A stretch of DNA of 64,000 nt from Sapria himalayana (GCA_029783825.1 JAREIK010012209.1:283001-347000); one strand, 5' to 3'; shown: positions 13,286-24,665, counted from the first letter of the stretch. Notes: generated by a model from the letters alone, not told the origin. Translations and numbers: made by a program.

Positions 13286-13432
13286 CTAGGAATGTGGGTA
13301 CTATTGCTTGGCATGACACGACATGAGTAATGCCATGTGTCAATATGCGCTTCTCCAAGCATAGTCCTTAGTCATGCGATGCCACGGACGGGCTTGGGTT
13401 GCCCGACCAACTCCATATTTTTAATCAGAGAC

Positions 13433-14890
13433 GAGCCTACTGGAGAAGCAAATGATCCTACAAGTAGTGTCTCTGATTTTGACTTGTTGATTTGCTTTTT
13501 AGAAGAGATAGATGAGCTGCATGTAGTACCCTATTTTTTATTGGTTTTGTAATATTATCATATTTTTTATTCTTTTATTTATCTTTTTATTTTTCTTGAT
13601 AATAATATGTTACTCAAGTTACTTTCAGAGGTATTATTTTATCTAGGATGATGTTAGATTATAATAAAAGAGATACATGCTCTCTATTCTAATGAGACAT
13701 GAGAAATTGTTTCATGACTTTTAAGAAATTATGTTGTTAGTTGTAGGTCAATATTCACTGTGAAGATATATTCATGTGAGAAGATAAATCAACTTAAGGT
13801 TAAACTTATAATAAAGAGATTCACCTAGATATTCGGTGTGAAATATCAAAATACTCTCTTTAATAGTTAAAATGATCCCATTATGTATTCTTATTTCTTT
13901 TGTAATATCTAATAGTTAGAGGATACACCAACTAAACATGACAAATATATTATATAATGTTGACCTTGAGAAGAAAGTATAGTTAGATGTAGTTTACAAA
14001 TTTTGGAAAGCTTGTATTGCTAGAAGCAATCATCAATAATCGAATTTATGATATTTCTACAAGCAATCACGTTATTTGGGTTGCACGTATGTGTTATTAT
14101 TTTTTTCTTAGTTCATTTAAAGGAGTTATGATGAGAAACAAATTTTATTGATTATCTATATGAAAAATATTTTAATTATGAGAGATGATAAGTTGAGAAC
14201 TATCCACTCAAGATGTACCTTCAAACATAGTTTCAGATGAAAGATGTGTTGAGGCTCATATATATTTTTAGCATAAAAGTGGTTTATTCTGAAGGGCTTC
14301 TCACATAAGAGATATGAATTTGATATTCTTGTAGAGGGTCATTTCTTAGTTTGTGTTTTAAAATTAATTTTTATTGATTTAAGTACTAATTTCATATCTG
14401 ATGTGATTTTTCTAGTTTTCTCTTCTACTTATAAGAGAATTATAGAAAAAGTTAACTATCTGACTATGATCAAACCAGATATAAAATATGAAATTTGTAT
14501 ATTTAGTCGTTTCTTAGTTTTTTTTCGACATGTTCACATGGACATAATTTTTCACATATTATTGTATGTGAAGATGTTTTCTGGACTTGGAATGTGTTTT
14601 AGGGATAATGGATACTTGGCAATTAGTCGAGTATTTATATTTGAATTGAGCCCCAACATGCATCGAGAGAAGATTAACGACATAATTTTGTACTAGTTTT
14701 GGAGGCAACTTTGTTTCCTAGAAAAGTAATAAATAAATAATAATTTGAGATCAAGTACAGATGCTGAATTTATAGTGATGATGATAACTATTTATAAAAT
14801 ATTTTGAATATGATAATTGCTAGAGAAGATCAGGTATGTATCATCTTCTTTCATTATTTTTTATTGTGATAGTCAAAAAATAAGACAAAT
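13433..14890 (+). pseudogene. Ty1/copia relic copy 2, reverse transcriptase and RNase H part
   Basis: This is the continuation of copy 2 after the hAT insertion. The order on the plus strand is: linker (13433-13500), N-terminal reverse transcriptase (13600-13850), then an open stretch at 14403-14696 carrying the reverse-transcriptase/RNase H connection. That stretch contains YKRIIEKVNYLTMIKPDI, where relatives have YRRLVGKLNYLTxTRPDI, and LYVKMFSGLGMCFRDNGYL, where relatives have LRYVKxSPGxGLxFxxNG. Around 14740-14800 the RSSTDAEF block of the RNase H active-site region is readable. Stops and frameshifts are frequent, so the copy is dead. Family assignment is confident; the end point is approximate. 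Confidence 0.72.
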
Positions 14891-15120
14891 ATATTTTGGT
14901 TGATTAATAATAAATGTGCATGGTGATGGAATTTGATGGCAATCAATGACATTTTGTGTAGAAACCCCAATTAGGGTTTTGAGAGAATTATAAAAAATAA
15001 AAGAAAATAGAAATTAGGTTGTAGTTTTATTTTTTAATTGGAGAAATTAGTTTTGTGGCATAATATGAAGAGAAATTATCACATCAGATATAAATGGAGA
15101 AAAATCTCAGTTTAGTGTAT
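14890..15120 (+). mobile_element. LTR-retrotransposon leader-like fragment
   Basis: This stretch (TGTAGAAACCCCAATTAGGG, then TTTTGTGGCATAATATGAAG) is closely similar to 51940-52100, which follows a primer-binding-site-like sequence there. It is probably untranslated leader of a copia element, either the one starting here or a separate fragment. Confidence 0.45.
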
Positions 15121-15649
15121 TAAAGATGAATGGGAAACACAACTGTTTGGTGGCTGTATCTCCGGCGACCCCATTTCCGGCATCATCTCTGGTTGGCACC
15201 TACCCTAATAGGTGCATCTACCCTCGGGGATCACTTTGGTTGAAGAATCGTCGAAAACAACCTCCAAACGTGCTTGAACGCGCCGCCACAAGTTCCAGAC
15301 GATACAATCATGCTCCGACCCTTCTCTCGCACGTGATGGTGCTTGTGGTTTCCGATCTTGATGCGCTTCCACTTGTTGAGTTGTCTTTCCCCGATCTATC
15401 ATCTTGCATAGATGGTTTCTCGAAAAACCAACGTACGACATGACTTTTGAAGGTATTTCTTTACGAAAACATTGTTCATCAAGTGTTTTTTATTCAGTGA
15501 CTAGTATCATCACTGATTTTGAGGTGTTTTTCCACTCCTCTCATTACTTGGACACTAATTCCAATTTCCATATTAAGGTTGTACATTTTCAGATGTACAT
15601 CTTTCGATTTTTTTATCTAGTTTAAATCTTTTTTGAGATTTGTCAACTA

Positions 15650-16600
15650 TGACAATAGAGAACAAGGGTCAGACCATTCCGACTGTCTTTGATCATCTCC
15701 GATATCAATATTTAGAGAATGCGATTAGATGACAATCCTATCATCATAGATAATATCTCATTCTCCATTATCAACCATAAACTAAATGAGAATAATTATC
15801 TGTAATGGTCAAGTTTGGTTCTTATGTTCATCAGCAGAAAAGATAAATATGACTACTTGAATGGAGAACTCCAATCCCCGGAACTCGAGGATGCCTCCTA
15901 TCGAAGATAGAAAATAAAGAATAACATCATCAAGTCATGGCTGATCAACTATATGATAGTTAAAATTGAAGAAAATTTTTTACTCTACGAGACAATACAT
16001 GAAATTTTGGAAGTTGCACGTGCATCTTCATTTAAGATAATATTGCAGTCGTGTTCGAAGTCAAAATAGTCATTTATGAGTTTAGATAAGGTGATTTGAT
16101 TGTTACTCAATATTATAATGTCTTGTCTCGTTTATAGCCGTAGCTTGATTCACTCTGCACGCATGCTTGGAGTAACACTGAAGATAGACAGTGATTAAAA
16201 TGAATCATTGAAGAAGACATAAACCTAGATGATGTCCGGGGTCATGTATTGGTCATCAAGTCCCTACCAATCATTCTTGATGCATTCTCAGAGGTACATT
16301 GGGAGGAACTCCGAAAGTAGGTAATGATGATAGGCATATAAGGTTCAGACCACTCTCTAGCCTTGGTTGCAAAAGATCACTCTCTAGCAATGGTGGCAAA
16401 AAATAGTCTAGGCTATGACAAAAAGAAGGGTGACAGACTTTGGTGTGATCACTGCAAGAAGCCTGGACATACTCGCGATACATATTAGAAGATTCTTGGA
16501 AATCCCACTGATTGGAAGCCTAAGGAAAGCCATGGAAATACTATTGTGGGAAAAGAAAGCAAATCTATTGGAGTCCCTACATTTAGCACATAATAGATGA
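15650..16600 (+). pseudogene. copia gag relic (UBN2-like region and zinc knuckle)
   Basis: Across several frames one can read a gag start block with HKLNENNYL, MFISGKDKYDYL and WLINYMIVKIEENFLLYET, the pattern of plant copia Gag (capsid-like region that packages RNA). The zinc knuckle at about 16444-16485 reads CDHCKKPGHTRDTY. The CCHC pattern has lost its last cysteine to tyrosine, and the next codon is a stop where tryptophan is usual. Several other stops and frameshifts precede it. It cannot make a working nucleocapsid. Confidence 0.7.
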
Positions 16601-16800
16601 TATGCATTTTGACGACAATGTTTCAACATCTCCAAAGTCATAAAAACTTCTTAGTGGGTTCCATTGTCGCCAAAGGTAATCATATATGTTTTAATACCAC
16701 ACACAATGAGGTGTGGATCATGAACTCTGGTGCTTCTGATCATATGATAGAGATAAAATATCTATTCACATATTACCATCCTTCCGAAAGATAGATGATA
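16597..16800 (+). pseudogene. copia protease relic with mutated active site
   Basis: The frame 16597-16794 reads EVWIMNSGASDHMIE around 16710-16755. Copia aspartic proteases have DSGA at this point, and the D is the catalytic residue. Here it is N (codon AAC, 16722-16724), so the protease is inactive by sequence. The piece lies just after the zinc knuckle and before integrase, as expected. Confidence 0.75.
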
Positions 16801-16979
16801 GTAAAGATGACATATGAACTTATCTCTCAGGTTGAGTGCTTTAGGTCAATATCGGTGACCAATATCATTACTTTATATGATGTCCTTTATGTTCCTATAT
16901 TATCTCATAACCTGTTGTTAATTAGTTAATTGGTTAATGAGATATGGAATGCATTGTTCACTTTATCTTTGATATTTGT

Positions 16980-17990
16980 AAATTTTAGATTTCGATGTTG
17001 GGGATGGAGATTGGCAGTGCTAAGATGGTTGATGGGTGCTATCACATTTAGGGCTGCAAATCTGGTCTAGACAAACTCCAAGGGTTGTCAGTTTATCTAT
17101 TCAAAGTGATCCATTAGAATTAAATAAAGAAATGAAGTTATGTTATCTCACTTTCGATTAGGACATTCAAATTTTATCTATCTTTAAAAATTATTTTATT
17201 TACTATTTATCAATAAAAAACTTAGTTCTTTTCAATGTGAAGTATGTTAATTATCGAAATATTATCGCATCTCTTATTCAATGTACTCATATGTATCATC
17301 TCAACATTTCTCTCTTATTCACAGTGACATATGGGGACTCTCATGGGTAAAAAATATTAATGGTTCTTGATGGTTTGTCTTGTTGTGGATGATTATACAT
17401 GTCTCACATGACTAAATCTCTTGAATAGACACATCCTTGATGTAACTCATTTCTTGATGTTCACTACCCATGTCATTCATTATTTTTGGAGAGAAGTTGT
17501 CTTTACCGCCACTTATCTAATCAATCAAATGTCTTATTGGGTCCTCTAGTTCAAAACTCTTCATCATATATTCATCACTTTATTTTCACACACTCAAGTC
17601 ATGTCAACCCTTTTATTTAAAATACTTGGGTGTTCTAAATTTATTCACATCTATTCATAGCACTGGGGTAATTAGTTTCTAAAGCAATTAAATATTTTTT
17701 CTTAGGGTACTCACCTTCTTAGAAGGGGTATAAATGTTTTTGTCCATCCACACGTCGATTCTACACATTTATAGATATCACATTCTTTGAAAATCAATTA
17801 TTTTATCTCAAACCTGATATTCATGGGGAGAGAAATATATCTCGGGAATATTAGGCTTAGGAAGTTGCACCTCTCATTCTTTCATGCAGCGAGTCAGTTT
17901 GTCCAAATCCTACTCAGTCTAATGATCTCCTTGAGGAACATACACTATCATAACCAAAACCTAGTGAATTCCATGTCTATATAAGGAGAA
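16980..17990 (+). pseudogene. copia integrase relic with internal deletion
   Basis: The pre-integrase zinc region and SHFRLGHSNF (about 17150-17180) are readable. Next comes LIHSDIWGLSWV at about 17315-17350, the first aspartate block of the integrase core. About 100 residues later, relatives have a block like FWREVVFTATYLINQM; here that block follows within roughly 120 bases (around 17485-17540). The central part of the catalytic core, including the second aspartate and the glutamate, is therefore probably deleted. The C-terminal region (about 17700-17830) can still be followed. The deletion is inferred from the family's usual spacing. Confidence 0.6.
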
Positions 17991-17999
17991 GCAAGTTAT

Positions 18000-19010
18000 A
18001 GCTTGATGAGTTCCAGTAACTACCTGTGCAGAACCAAACTCTCATTTTGAAAGATGAATTTGCACAAACACAAGGTAATTTCTATCCTCTACATGCTTCA
18101 GTTGATTATGAGGATAACATTATCATTGAGGAACCTGATGACATGTCAATTGCTTTAAGAAAGGGAAAAAAGACCTCTACTTAGTATCTAATCCAAGAGT
18201 TCATTGCATATGATAATCCGTCCTTTAATCATCGTGCCTTAATCAGCTCTATGGATGAAATTCAGATATCTAGATCTATTCAAGAAGCTCTTAAAGTTCC
18301 AGAATAGAAAAAGGTGGTCGAAGAAGAAGCAAAGACCTAGAGAAGAATGAAACCTAGGTGGTATCTAAACTGCCAACTGGGAAAAATGTAGTAAGTTGTA
18401 AATGGATCTTCACTATGAAGTATAACTTTGATGGAAGCATTAACATGTACAAGGCTCATCTAGTGGCAAAAGGGTTCACTAAGTCCTACGACATTGATTA
18501 TAAGGAGACGTTTGCCTCGATTGCAAAGTTCAATACATTTAGGGTCCTCTCTCTAGCTGCTAATTTAGGATGACAATTATATCAGTTAGATGTAAAGAAT
18601 GCTATTTTAAATGGAGAGCTTGACGAGGAAGTGTATTTGGAGATTCCACATTGCCTAAACATGCTAAAAACATATAACTCAGTGTTGAAATTGAAGAAAT
18701 CCTATATGGCCTTACGCAGTCACCCGGGACATAGTTTGACAAGTTCACCAAGGTAGTTAAAAAGTATGACTACACTTAATGTTTGATAGATCATACGATA
18801 TTTATTAAACACTTTGAGGGAGGATGGAGGGTCATCCTTATAGTCTATGTTGACTACATCATCCTCACAAGAAATCACCAGGAGAAACATCAAAAATTAA
18901 AATTATCTTAGGCCAAGAAATTTGAAATCAAAGACCTAGGAAACTTCAAATACTTTCTAGGCATGAAGATTGTTTGATCAAAAATTAGAATATCAGTATT
19001 CTAGAGAAAG
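18000..19010 (+). pseudogene. copia reverse transcriptase relic, YVDD changed to YVDY
   Basis: An open piece at 18358-18573 reads GKNVVSCKWIFTMKYNFDGS, then AHLVAKGFTKSYDIDYKETF, the N-terminal fingers/palm of copia reverse transcriptase. QLDVKNAILNGELDEEVYLE follows across a stop near 18572, and the first catalytic aspartate lies in LDVKNA. The active-site loop at 18846-18857 reads YVDY instead of YVDD, so one metal-binding aspartate is lost. DLGNFKYFLGMKI follows at about 18930-18975. The domain is interrupted by stops and then by the hAT element at 19019. Confidence 0.8.
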
Positions 19011-19018
19011 TATGTGCT

Positions 19019-19550
19019 TAGAGGTGTCAAACAGGACATGCCGGGCCGGGCCGGCTCGTTTTTAGCCAGCCTGACCGTGCTTTGGTGCCGGGCCAGGCAC
19101 GACACAGTTACTGTATCGTGTTGTGCCTGGCCCGGTATGGTTCTGTGATGGTCAGCCCGACATGGGCCTGCAACATGAATCCACTGGGTTCGGCTCGGTC
19201 GGGCAGAACCCTTAATATAAAAAAAATTAGGGGTTCGTGTGTGTGCCATCGTGCCGTAGTGTGCCAAACCCCTAATTTAAAAAAAAATTGGTTTCTCAGT
19301 TCGTGCCGAGGTTCAGTGCTAATGGGCCACGACATTGTGCCGGGCCAGACACTGCACGAGGCTCGGTTGGCCTCGGCATGGCACGGCACGATTGATGCCG
19401 TGGTAGGGCAAGACACGAGCCCGGACACAGGAAATTCCTATGCCAGGCCGGCCCAGGCACGGCCGAATTGTGCCGGGCCAGCCCAGGCCCGGCAGAATCA
19501 TGTTGTGCCTCGTGCCAGACCGGGCCGCCCCGGCCCGGTTGACACCTCTA
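19019..19550. mobile_element. 532-bp GC-rich hAT MITE with perfect TSD in copia pol
   Basis: The ends are TAGAGGTGTCAAAC and its near-complement GTTGACACCTCTA. The flanks are TATGTGCT at 19011-19018 and again at 19551-19558, an exact 8-bp duplication, and removing the element and one copy rejoins the copia frame. The element is very GC-rich with many GGCACG/CGTGCC words, unlike its host. Inside are AT-rich CCTAAT-type cores at about 19205-19232 and 19268-19290. It has no transposase. It was presumably mobilised by an hAT such as 20899-24502, whose ends match. Confidence 0.93.
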
Positions 19551-19558
19551 TATGTGCT

Positions 19559-20265
19559 AGATCTTCTAAAGTAAAATTGATATCAAAGGTTATCAGCAAA
19601 CTCATTTATCTCTTGCATACCAGATCTGATATTAGTTTCGCTGTCAGCTAGTTAGCCAGTTAGTCAGTTCATGAATAACCCAGTTGAAAGGCACATGAAG
19701 ACAATATACCAGATCTTGAGGTTCCTCAAACTGACACCTGGCCAAGGGTTATTCTTTGAGAAAACTAGTGATAGATACTTGTAAATTTTCATTGATGCTG
19801 ATTGGGTAGACTCACTTGTTAGCCGACGATCAACCTCAAGCTATTGGTAATTTCTGTGGGAGAATTTAGTTACTTAGATGAGCAAAAAGTAGGCTATAGT
19901 AGCAAGAAGCTCAGCTGAAGTTGAGTTTAGAGCTATTGTCTTGGGAATTTGTGAAGGTCTGTGACTAAACAAAGTTTGTCATGAGCTAAAGGTTCATGTT
20001 GACAAATTTATGCATGTCTTATGTGATAATTAATCTGTGATTAGTATAACAAAGAATTTGGTTCACCATGATGGAATCAAACATGTGGAGATAGATCAGC
20101 ATTTTATCAAAGAGAAAATCAAAGAGAATATTGTGGAGTTATCTTACATTTCTATAGCCCAACATATAGTAGATATTCTCAGCAAAGTCTTGACAAGGAA
20201 AAAATTTGATCAGTTAGTATTCAAGTTAGGGTTGCTTAATATCTACAACCCAGCTTTGGGGGGAA
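19559..20265 (+). pseudogene. copia RNase H relic and end of pol
   Basis: After the MITE the reading resumes with KLIYLLHTRSDISFAVS (about 19590-19650), the connection before RNase H. A region corresponding to the RSSAEVEFRAI block lies at about 19900-19940, and the open piece 20037-20270 carries KHVEIDQHFIKEKIKENIVEL, the C-terminal RNase H signature of copia. The frame ends at about 20268 within the polypurine tract/LTR junction, which is the usual end of pol. Stops lie between these pieces. Confidence 0.75.
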
Positions 20266-20511
20266 TGTAGGAATATTACGTGTGAATATTATGAATATTT
20301 CTTATATTTTATTTCTAATTTAATTTGGTTAGGAATATTATGTACATGGTAGTCTTATATTGTATTTAGGAAGATGTTCATATGTTTCTTTTTTGATTGT
20401 ATTCTCTCTTGTATATATAAGGACTCAAATCTTCAATAATTATACACTGAACTATCTAGTTCTCTATACTCTCTCAATTCTTCAAGATTAAAGTTGAGTA
20501 TCACCGTGCAC
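20266..20511 (+). mobile_element. copia 3' LTR
   Basis: It begins TGTAGGAATATTACG directly after the polypurine run GGGGGGAA, as an LTR should. It contains a TATA-like TATATAAGGACTC at about 20413-20425 and is estimated to end at CACCGTGCA near 20511. No second copy lies in the window to fix the end. Confidence 0.6.
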
Positions 20512-20880
20512 CGAGAAGAAGTTTATAACAATAATTTGTATTTTTTTTGAATGTAATATTATTTCTTGAAAAAGTAAGAGATTGATTTTTATTTTGAGAT
20601 CTAGTAGAGAAGTAGAATTTAGATCGACGATGTTAGTTACTTATGAGATACTTTGGATGTGTCATTTGTTTGAGAAAATCACATATGCACTCTTTTTTCT
20701 CGCTATTATTTTGTGTAACAGTCTGGTAGGAAGATATATAGTTTATAATCTGATGTTTTATGAGTGGACAAAATACATATAAGTAGATTACTTTTTTCTA
20801 AGGAAAAAGATTCAAGATGAGACTAAAATTATACAATATATTTAGATAACAGAACACCAACTTAATTGGTGGTGTTGCAA
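20512..20880 (+). pseudogene. copia RNase H fragment of another element
   Basis: The frame from about 20582 reads RSSREVEFRSTMLVTYEILW then MCHLFEK, corresponding to the RSSAEAEYRxMxxTxxEIxWLRxLL region of copia RNase H. It lies after the LTR, so it belongs to a different copia copy, of the lineage seen at 13433-14890. It is a short fragment with stops on both sides. Confidence 0.65.
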
Positions 20881-20898
20881 CTTGTTTATATATATATA

Positions 20899-23800
20899 TA
20901 GACGTGTCAAACGGGCCGGCCCAGCACGGCACGGCCCGTTTTTCACGTGCCCCGCCGTGCTACCGTGCCGTGCCCGGCACGGCACGGCCCGTGGGGCAGG
21001 GTAGGCGGGGCGGGAGCCGCATGGCTGGACCTGATCACCTGGACCGGCTCAACCGGGGTCCGGGTCCCGGGAGCCAAGCACGGGCACGGCCCGTGCTTGG
21101 CACTTGGCAGATTATAAATTTTTTTTTTTTTTTATTTTTTTATTAAGTTTCTGTTAATCTGTATTTACTTTAAAGTTTATGTAATATATAAAAAATAAAA
21201 TTTTTTGTAAAAAATATTACATTTAAAATTAAATGTAACAAACAAAAATTAGAAAATTTATTTTTTTTTTCAATTAAGTTTAGTATATTTTAATATTATA
21301 ATTTATTAATTAAATAATAAAATTTAAAGTTAATGAATTTTAAAATAAAATTTAAATCTTAAAATAATAAATAAATACATTAAGTTAGTAAAAATTTTAA
21401 TTAAAAAAAATTTAAACGAGACAAATAAAAATTACCATTCATGCTTTTGAAACCAATACTCCGAAAAAAAAAGTATAAGTTTCAACATAACGTATAATAC
21501 AAAGTACAAACAAAGCGTATAAATAAAATAAATAAAAAAATATCGAAAAAAAAGAGCAGATGAGCATCAATCGTCAAGCGGCATATCATGAGAATCATCA
21601 GCTGCAACATCAAGATCAGTATCATATGGGTCATCATCATCGGCAATCAGCTCCTCCGCCATCGTAGTGGATGTGGATGCGACTGCAGTGTCTGTCACAG
21701 TCCCAGCTTCAGCACGATCACTGATGCTAAATCTCGATTCCTCCCAATCCTTCAAACATGCCAAGGCCTCAACCATATCTGGACGTAATCTCGATCTCCT
21801 ATACGAAATCACGTTCACTGTAACAGAAAAAGCAGACTCCGATGCTACGCTCGACACCGGAGGAGTCAGTAGATCCCGTGCCATCCTAGATAGCACGGGA
21901 TAGGCGGACTCATATGATTTCCACCACTGTAATAAATCAAGATTCTTATTGTCAGAAGGTGATAGGATTGAGCAGTAATCGGTATCTAAGTACCGAGACA
22001 GCTCGTTCCTATGTGAAGGTCCACCCCTACGTTTCCCCCTCGCTAGGTTAATGGAATAAGCGTCATCTCCGAACAAGGTATCAGAGTCCGTACTCACAGT
22101 CTCACCACCACCACCACCATACCTAGTATCGTAGTATGTGAACAGGTCTGTCAACTTCTCGTAAATGAACCCTTGAGGTGGCTCTTCCAGGTTCATGCAC
22201 GAGGAAATGAAAGTCATGGTGTTTTCAACCCCTTCCACCTTAGCCCTAGGGTCCATGCATGCTGCGAGGCAATAAAGAGATGGAATGGTGGACCAGTACT
22301 TCAGGTACTTGGTCTCCATCTCTGCAACCATATGGCTGAGCGTCGGGTCCGCTCGATACATCCTAAACATGCTACTAATGTTGCATATGCAACGGAGTGC
22401 AATGCAAGTGGTGGGCGTATAAACCGACGAACACATGTTCGTCGTGTCATAAAATATCTTCAGGAATTTCATAAATGAAATTCCTGAATCCCAGTCATGT
22501 CGTCAACAATAAGTTCGCCACTCTTACTATTGACGTAGTCGGATATCACGTGTTCGTATCCAACACATGATTCCAACATCAGGTACGTGTAATTCCAACG
22601 ATGTCTCACATCAGATTGGAATTTCTTCTTCTTAAGATTCGCAGACAAACAGAGATTACCAAACTCTTGTAGTCTGCGAGGAGTGCGAATATACTTGAGT
22701 GCATTGCGTATATTTTCCAACGCGGGGGAACACACCTTCATACCCGCTTGAACTATCAGGTTAATAACATGACACATGCATCTGACATGAAATATCTCTC
22801 CTAATGGTGCGTCTCTAATATTCCTAACAAACATATTGATCGCTACTCCATTATTCGCAGCATTATCGAAAGTGACACTAAAAATTTTATTTTGAATTTT
22901 ATATTCTCTAAATATTTTCATCATACACTCAAAAATGGCCGGGCCATCATGAGGATGAAGAATCTCAGTGAATCCTAATATTTTTTTATTTATTGTCCAG
23001 TTTGAATCGACATAATGACTCGTGATACATGCATAAGAAGAATCATCGTGACATGTCCATATATCGGACGTCACGGACACCACTCCACTAAATGCCAAAA
23101 ATTCCTTAATTATTTTTTGTTTTTCTAACTTATATATCTTTAGTATGTCACTCCTAGATGTGGACCTAGGAATCCTACGATAGGATGGTTGAAAATAAGT
23201 CTGCATGATGCGCACTACCCTCGGATCTTCCGAAAATCTGATCGGAAGACCCATCAATGTGATGAGCCTGGCCATGCCGTCCCTACCCAACTCGCTGGAG
23301 TATACGAAGGGAGTAAACTTTGAGATTGAACTCGATCCAGTCTCAAAAAATGTAGTGCCTAGTTAGGTTTGCCTAGGATCTAACGGTCCATGTTTTTTGG
23401 AGCATATTTCAGCATGCCTCTTTAGGTGCCCAGTCCCACATGTACTCTTGCATGTTAAAAGTCTCATACAATATTTGCACTGTGCCATTTCATGTTCCTC
23501 ACCCCTAACATCTACTTGTGTTATGATTTTAAAATGTGTCCAAACTACAGAAGTCCTCCTAGTTTTTTGTTTTTTAGAACTTTGGGATGAGATGACAGGA
23601 GAAACCAAAGTTTCAGGAGCCACAGACGTTTGTGTAATACTAACATTTTCATTTTCCAAATTTAAATATGTGTTAGGTGTATTTGTCATTTTTTATTTTT
23701 CGTAAGTTTTTCTAGAGAGAGAAGCTTTAGAGAGAGAAAATAAAAAAAAAGTAAATTATATTACCCGGTAAAAGCAATGAGGTCACTCACGTGCAAGATG

Positions 23801-24502
23801 CACCGCAAGAAGCTTTGATGTTCAAAACTCAAGTTGAGTTTCACGAAAATCCAAACCGAAATCAAAATCACGAGAGCCGAGAGAGAGAAGCACGGTTTAT
23901 GTGAGAGAGAGAAAATATTGAGAGGATTTATGTTTTTGAAAAACATAAATTTTATAGGGAGGGGGGTAGATTATATAGGCTAAATAAAGTTTTTTTTTTT
24001 AAAAAAAATTATTTTTTTATTAATTTTTTGAATTTTTTTAATATATTTAAGGAGCAGAATCACGAGGACCGTTGGATTCTGCCCCTAGCCGTTGGAGGCG
24101 AATCCAAGGGCTAAAATTCGCTCAAAGTTTGAATTTTTTTTTTCCGTTGGAAAATTCAAAATTATCGGTTCTGAGTCAGTGGAGTCGGTTTTCGGCAGAA
24201 AAGAACGCGGGTCGGGTCTGTTTGGACCCGACCCGCGGTCTTTTTACCGGGGGGGCCCGGATGGGTCACGACTCACGCCACGGCACGCGTGGCATGCCGC
24301 CAGTGCCACGCGTTCCTGCGGGACCGGCACGGGATGGACCCGTGCCGGCGTGCCGTGCCAAGGCACGAGCCGTGCCGGGCCAGGCACGGCACGGCTGGTG
24401 CCAGGCACGGAACGGCACGTGCTTTGCTTCGCCCGGGCACGGCACGGGCCCGGGCACGGTTTTTGAACGTGCCGGGCCGGCCCGGCACGTTTGACACCTC
24501 TA
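20899..24502 (-). mobile_element. Nearly intact autonomous hAT transposon
   Basis: The ends are TAGACGTGTCAAACGGGCC (left) and GGCACGTTTGACACCTCTA (right), long inverted repeats with GC-rich subterminal regions full of GGCACG words at 20900-21110 and 24220-24500. The flanks on both sides are TATATATA. This would be an 8-bp TSD but lies in a TA run, so it is weak support on its own. The element is 3.6 kb, a usual size for plant hATs, and encodes one transposase on the minus strand with only two visible lesions. It is the youngest full-size hAT here and the template against which the older relics can be read. Confidence 0.9.
21567..23689 (-). pseudogene. hAT transposase (BED finger, RNase H-like core, dimerisation domain), two lesions
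   Basis: This enzyme would excise and reinsert the element. Reading from 23689 down: the BED zinc finger (23363-23689) has CKYC then HLKRHAEIC. An in-frame TAA stop at 23363-23365 follows, after which the same frame stays open to 22469. That core has VTSDIWT (first catalytic Asp), FDNAANN (second Asp) and CMCHVINLIV. Around 22490-22505 a one-base shift moves the frame, which continues from 22472 to 21567. This last piece ends in the C-terminal dimerisation domain with SVASESAFS (catalytic Glu), VISYRRSRLRPD and EALACLKDW; the usual GG before VIS is VN here. An acidic tail (DDDDPYD...DD) follows. Catalytic residues are all present, so only the stop and the frameshift disable it. Confidence 0.9.
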
Positions 24503-24665
24503 TATATATATATATATATATATTTAATGAGAGTTTATAATATGTCGACTATCTCAATTATTTTTTGTTTATACTGTAAAGATATTTGATATATAAATTT
24601 TATAATTTGTTATTTTTTATTTATGTTTAGTAATGTTGTTCTAACATTATTATTTGAGATACCGC

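Larger units (their letters stand above)
9561..13424 (-). mobile_element. Degenerate hAT transposon inserted in copia copy 2
   Basis: The left end AGAGAGGTAAATTGGG begins right after CCAGAGAT (9553-9560); on the right, TCAGAGAC (13425-13432) resumes the copia relic. The two 8-mers match at 6 of 8. The copia frame continues across the junction (RR near 9530, then RDEPTGEANDP from about 13428), so the boundaries are supported by restoration of the host repeat. The interior matches the nearly intact hAT at 20899-24502 in the same orientation. A younger 601-bp element is nested at 12685-13285. Confidence 0.75.
15120..20511 (+). mobile_element. Ty1/copia retrotransposon, most complete copy, dead
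   Basis: The domain order is leader (about 15120-15650), gag, protease, integrase, reverse transcriptase and RNase H, which is copia order because integrase precedes reverse transcriptase. A polypurine tract (GGGGGGAA, 20258-20265) and a 3' LTR starting TGTAGGAATATT at 20266 follow. The 5' LTR was not found: no copy of the 3' LTR sequence is visible in 13600-15650. A 532-bp hAT element (19019-19550) interrupts the region after reverse transcriptase. Every domain has stops or frameshifts, and several active-site residues are changed. The 5' limit is uncertain. Confidence 0.8.

Noticed and set aside
15126..15443. 105-codon open frame with normal-looking codon use
   Set aside because: It lies in the copia leader between leader-like sequence and gag, matches no domain I know, and overlaps an open frame on the other strand. 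Kept as leader, not a gene.
13600..15650. 5' LTR of the copia element ending at 20511
   Set aside because: No sequence matching the 3' LTR (20266-20511) could be found upstream, so none is annotated.
21588..21903. Plus-strand open frames opposite the hAT transposase
   Set aside because: They are complementary-strand shadows of the transposase C-terminus; the same holds for 22173-22478 and 23397-23705.
24072..24540. Overlapping Arg/Ala/Gly-rich open frames in GC-rich DNA
   Set aside because: They lie in the subterminal GGCACG repeats of the hAT element and occur in several frames on both strands at once. The same applies to 19001-19651, 20904-21146 and 58803-59277.
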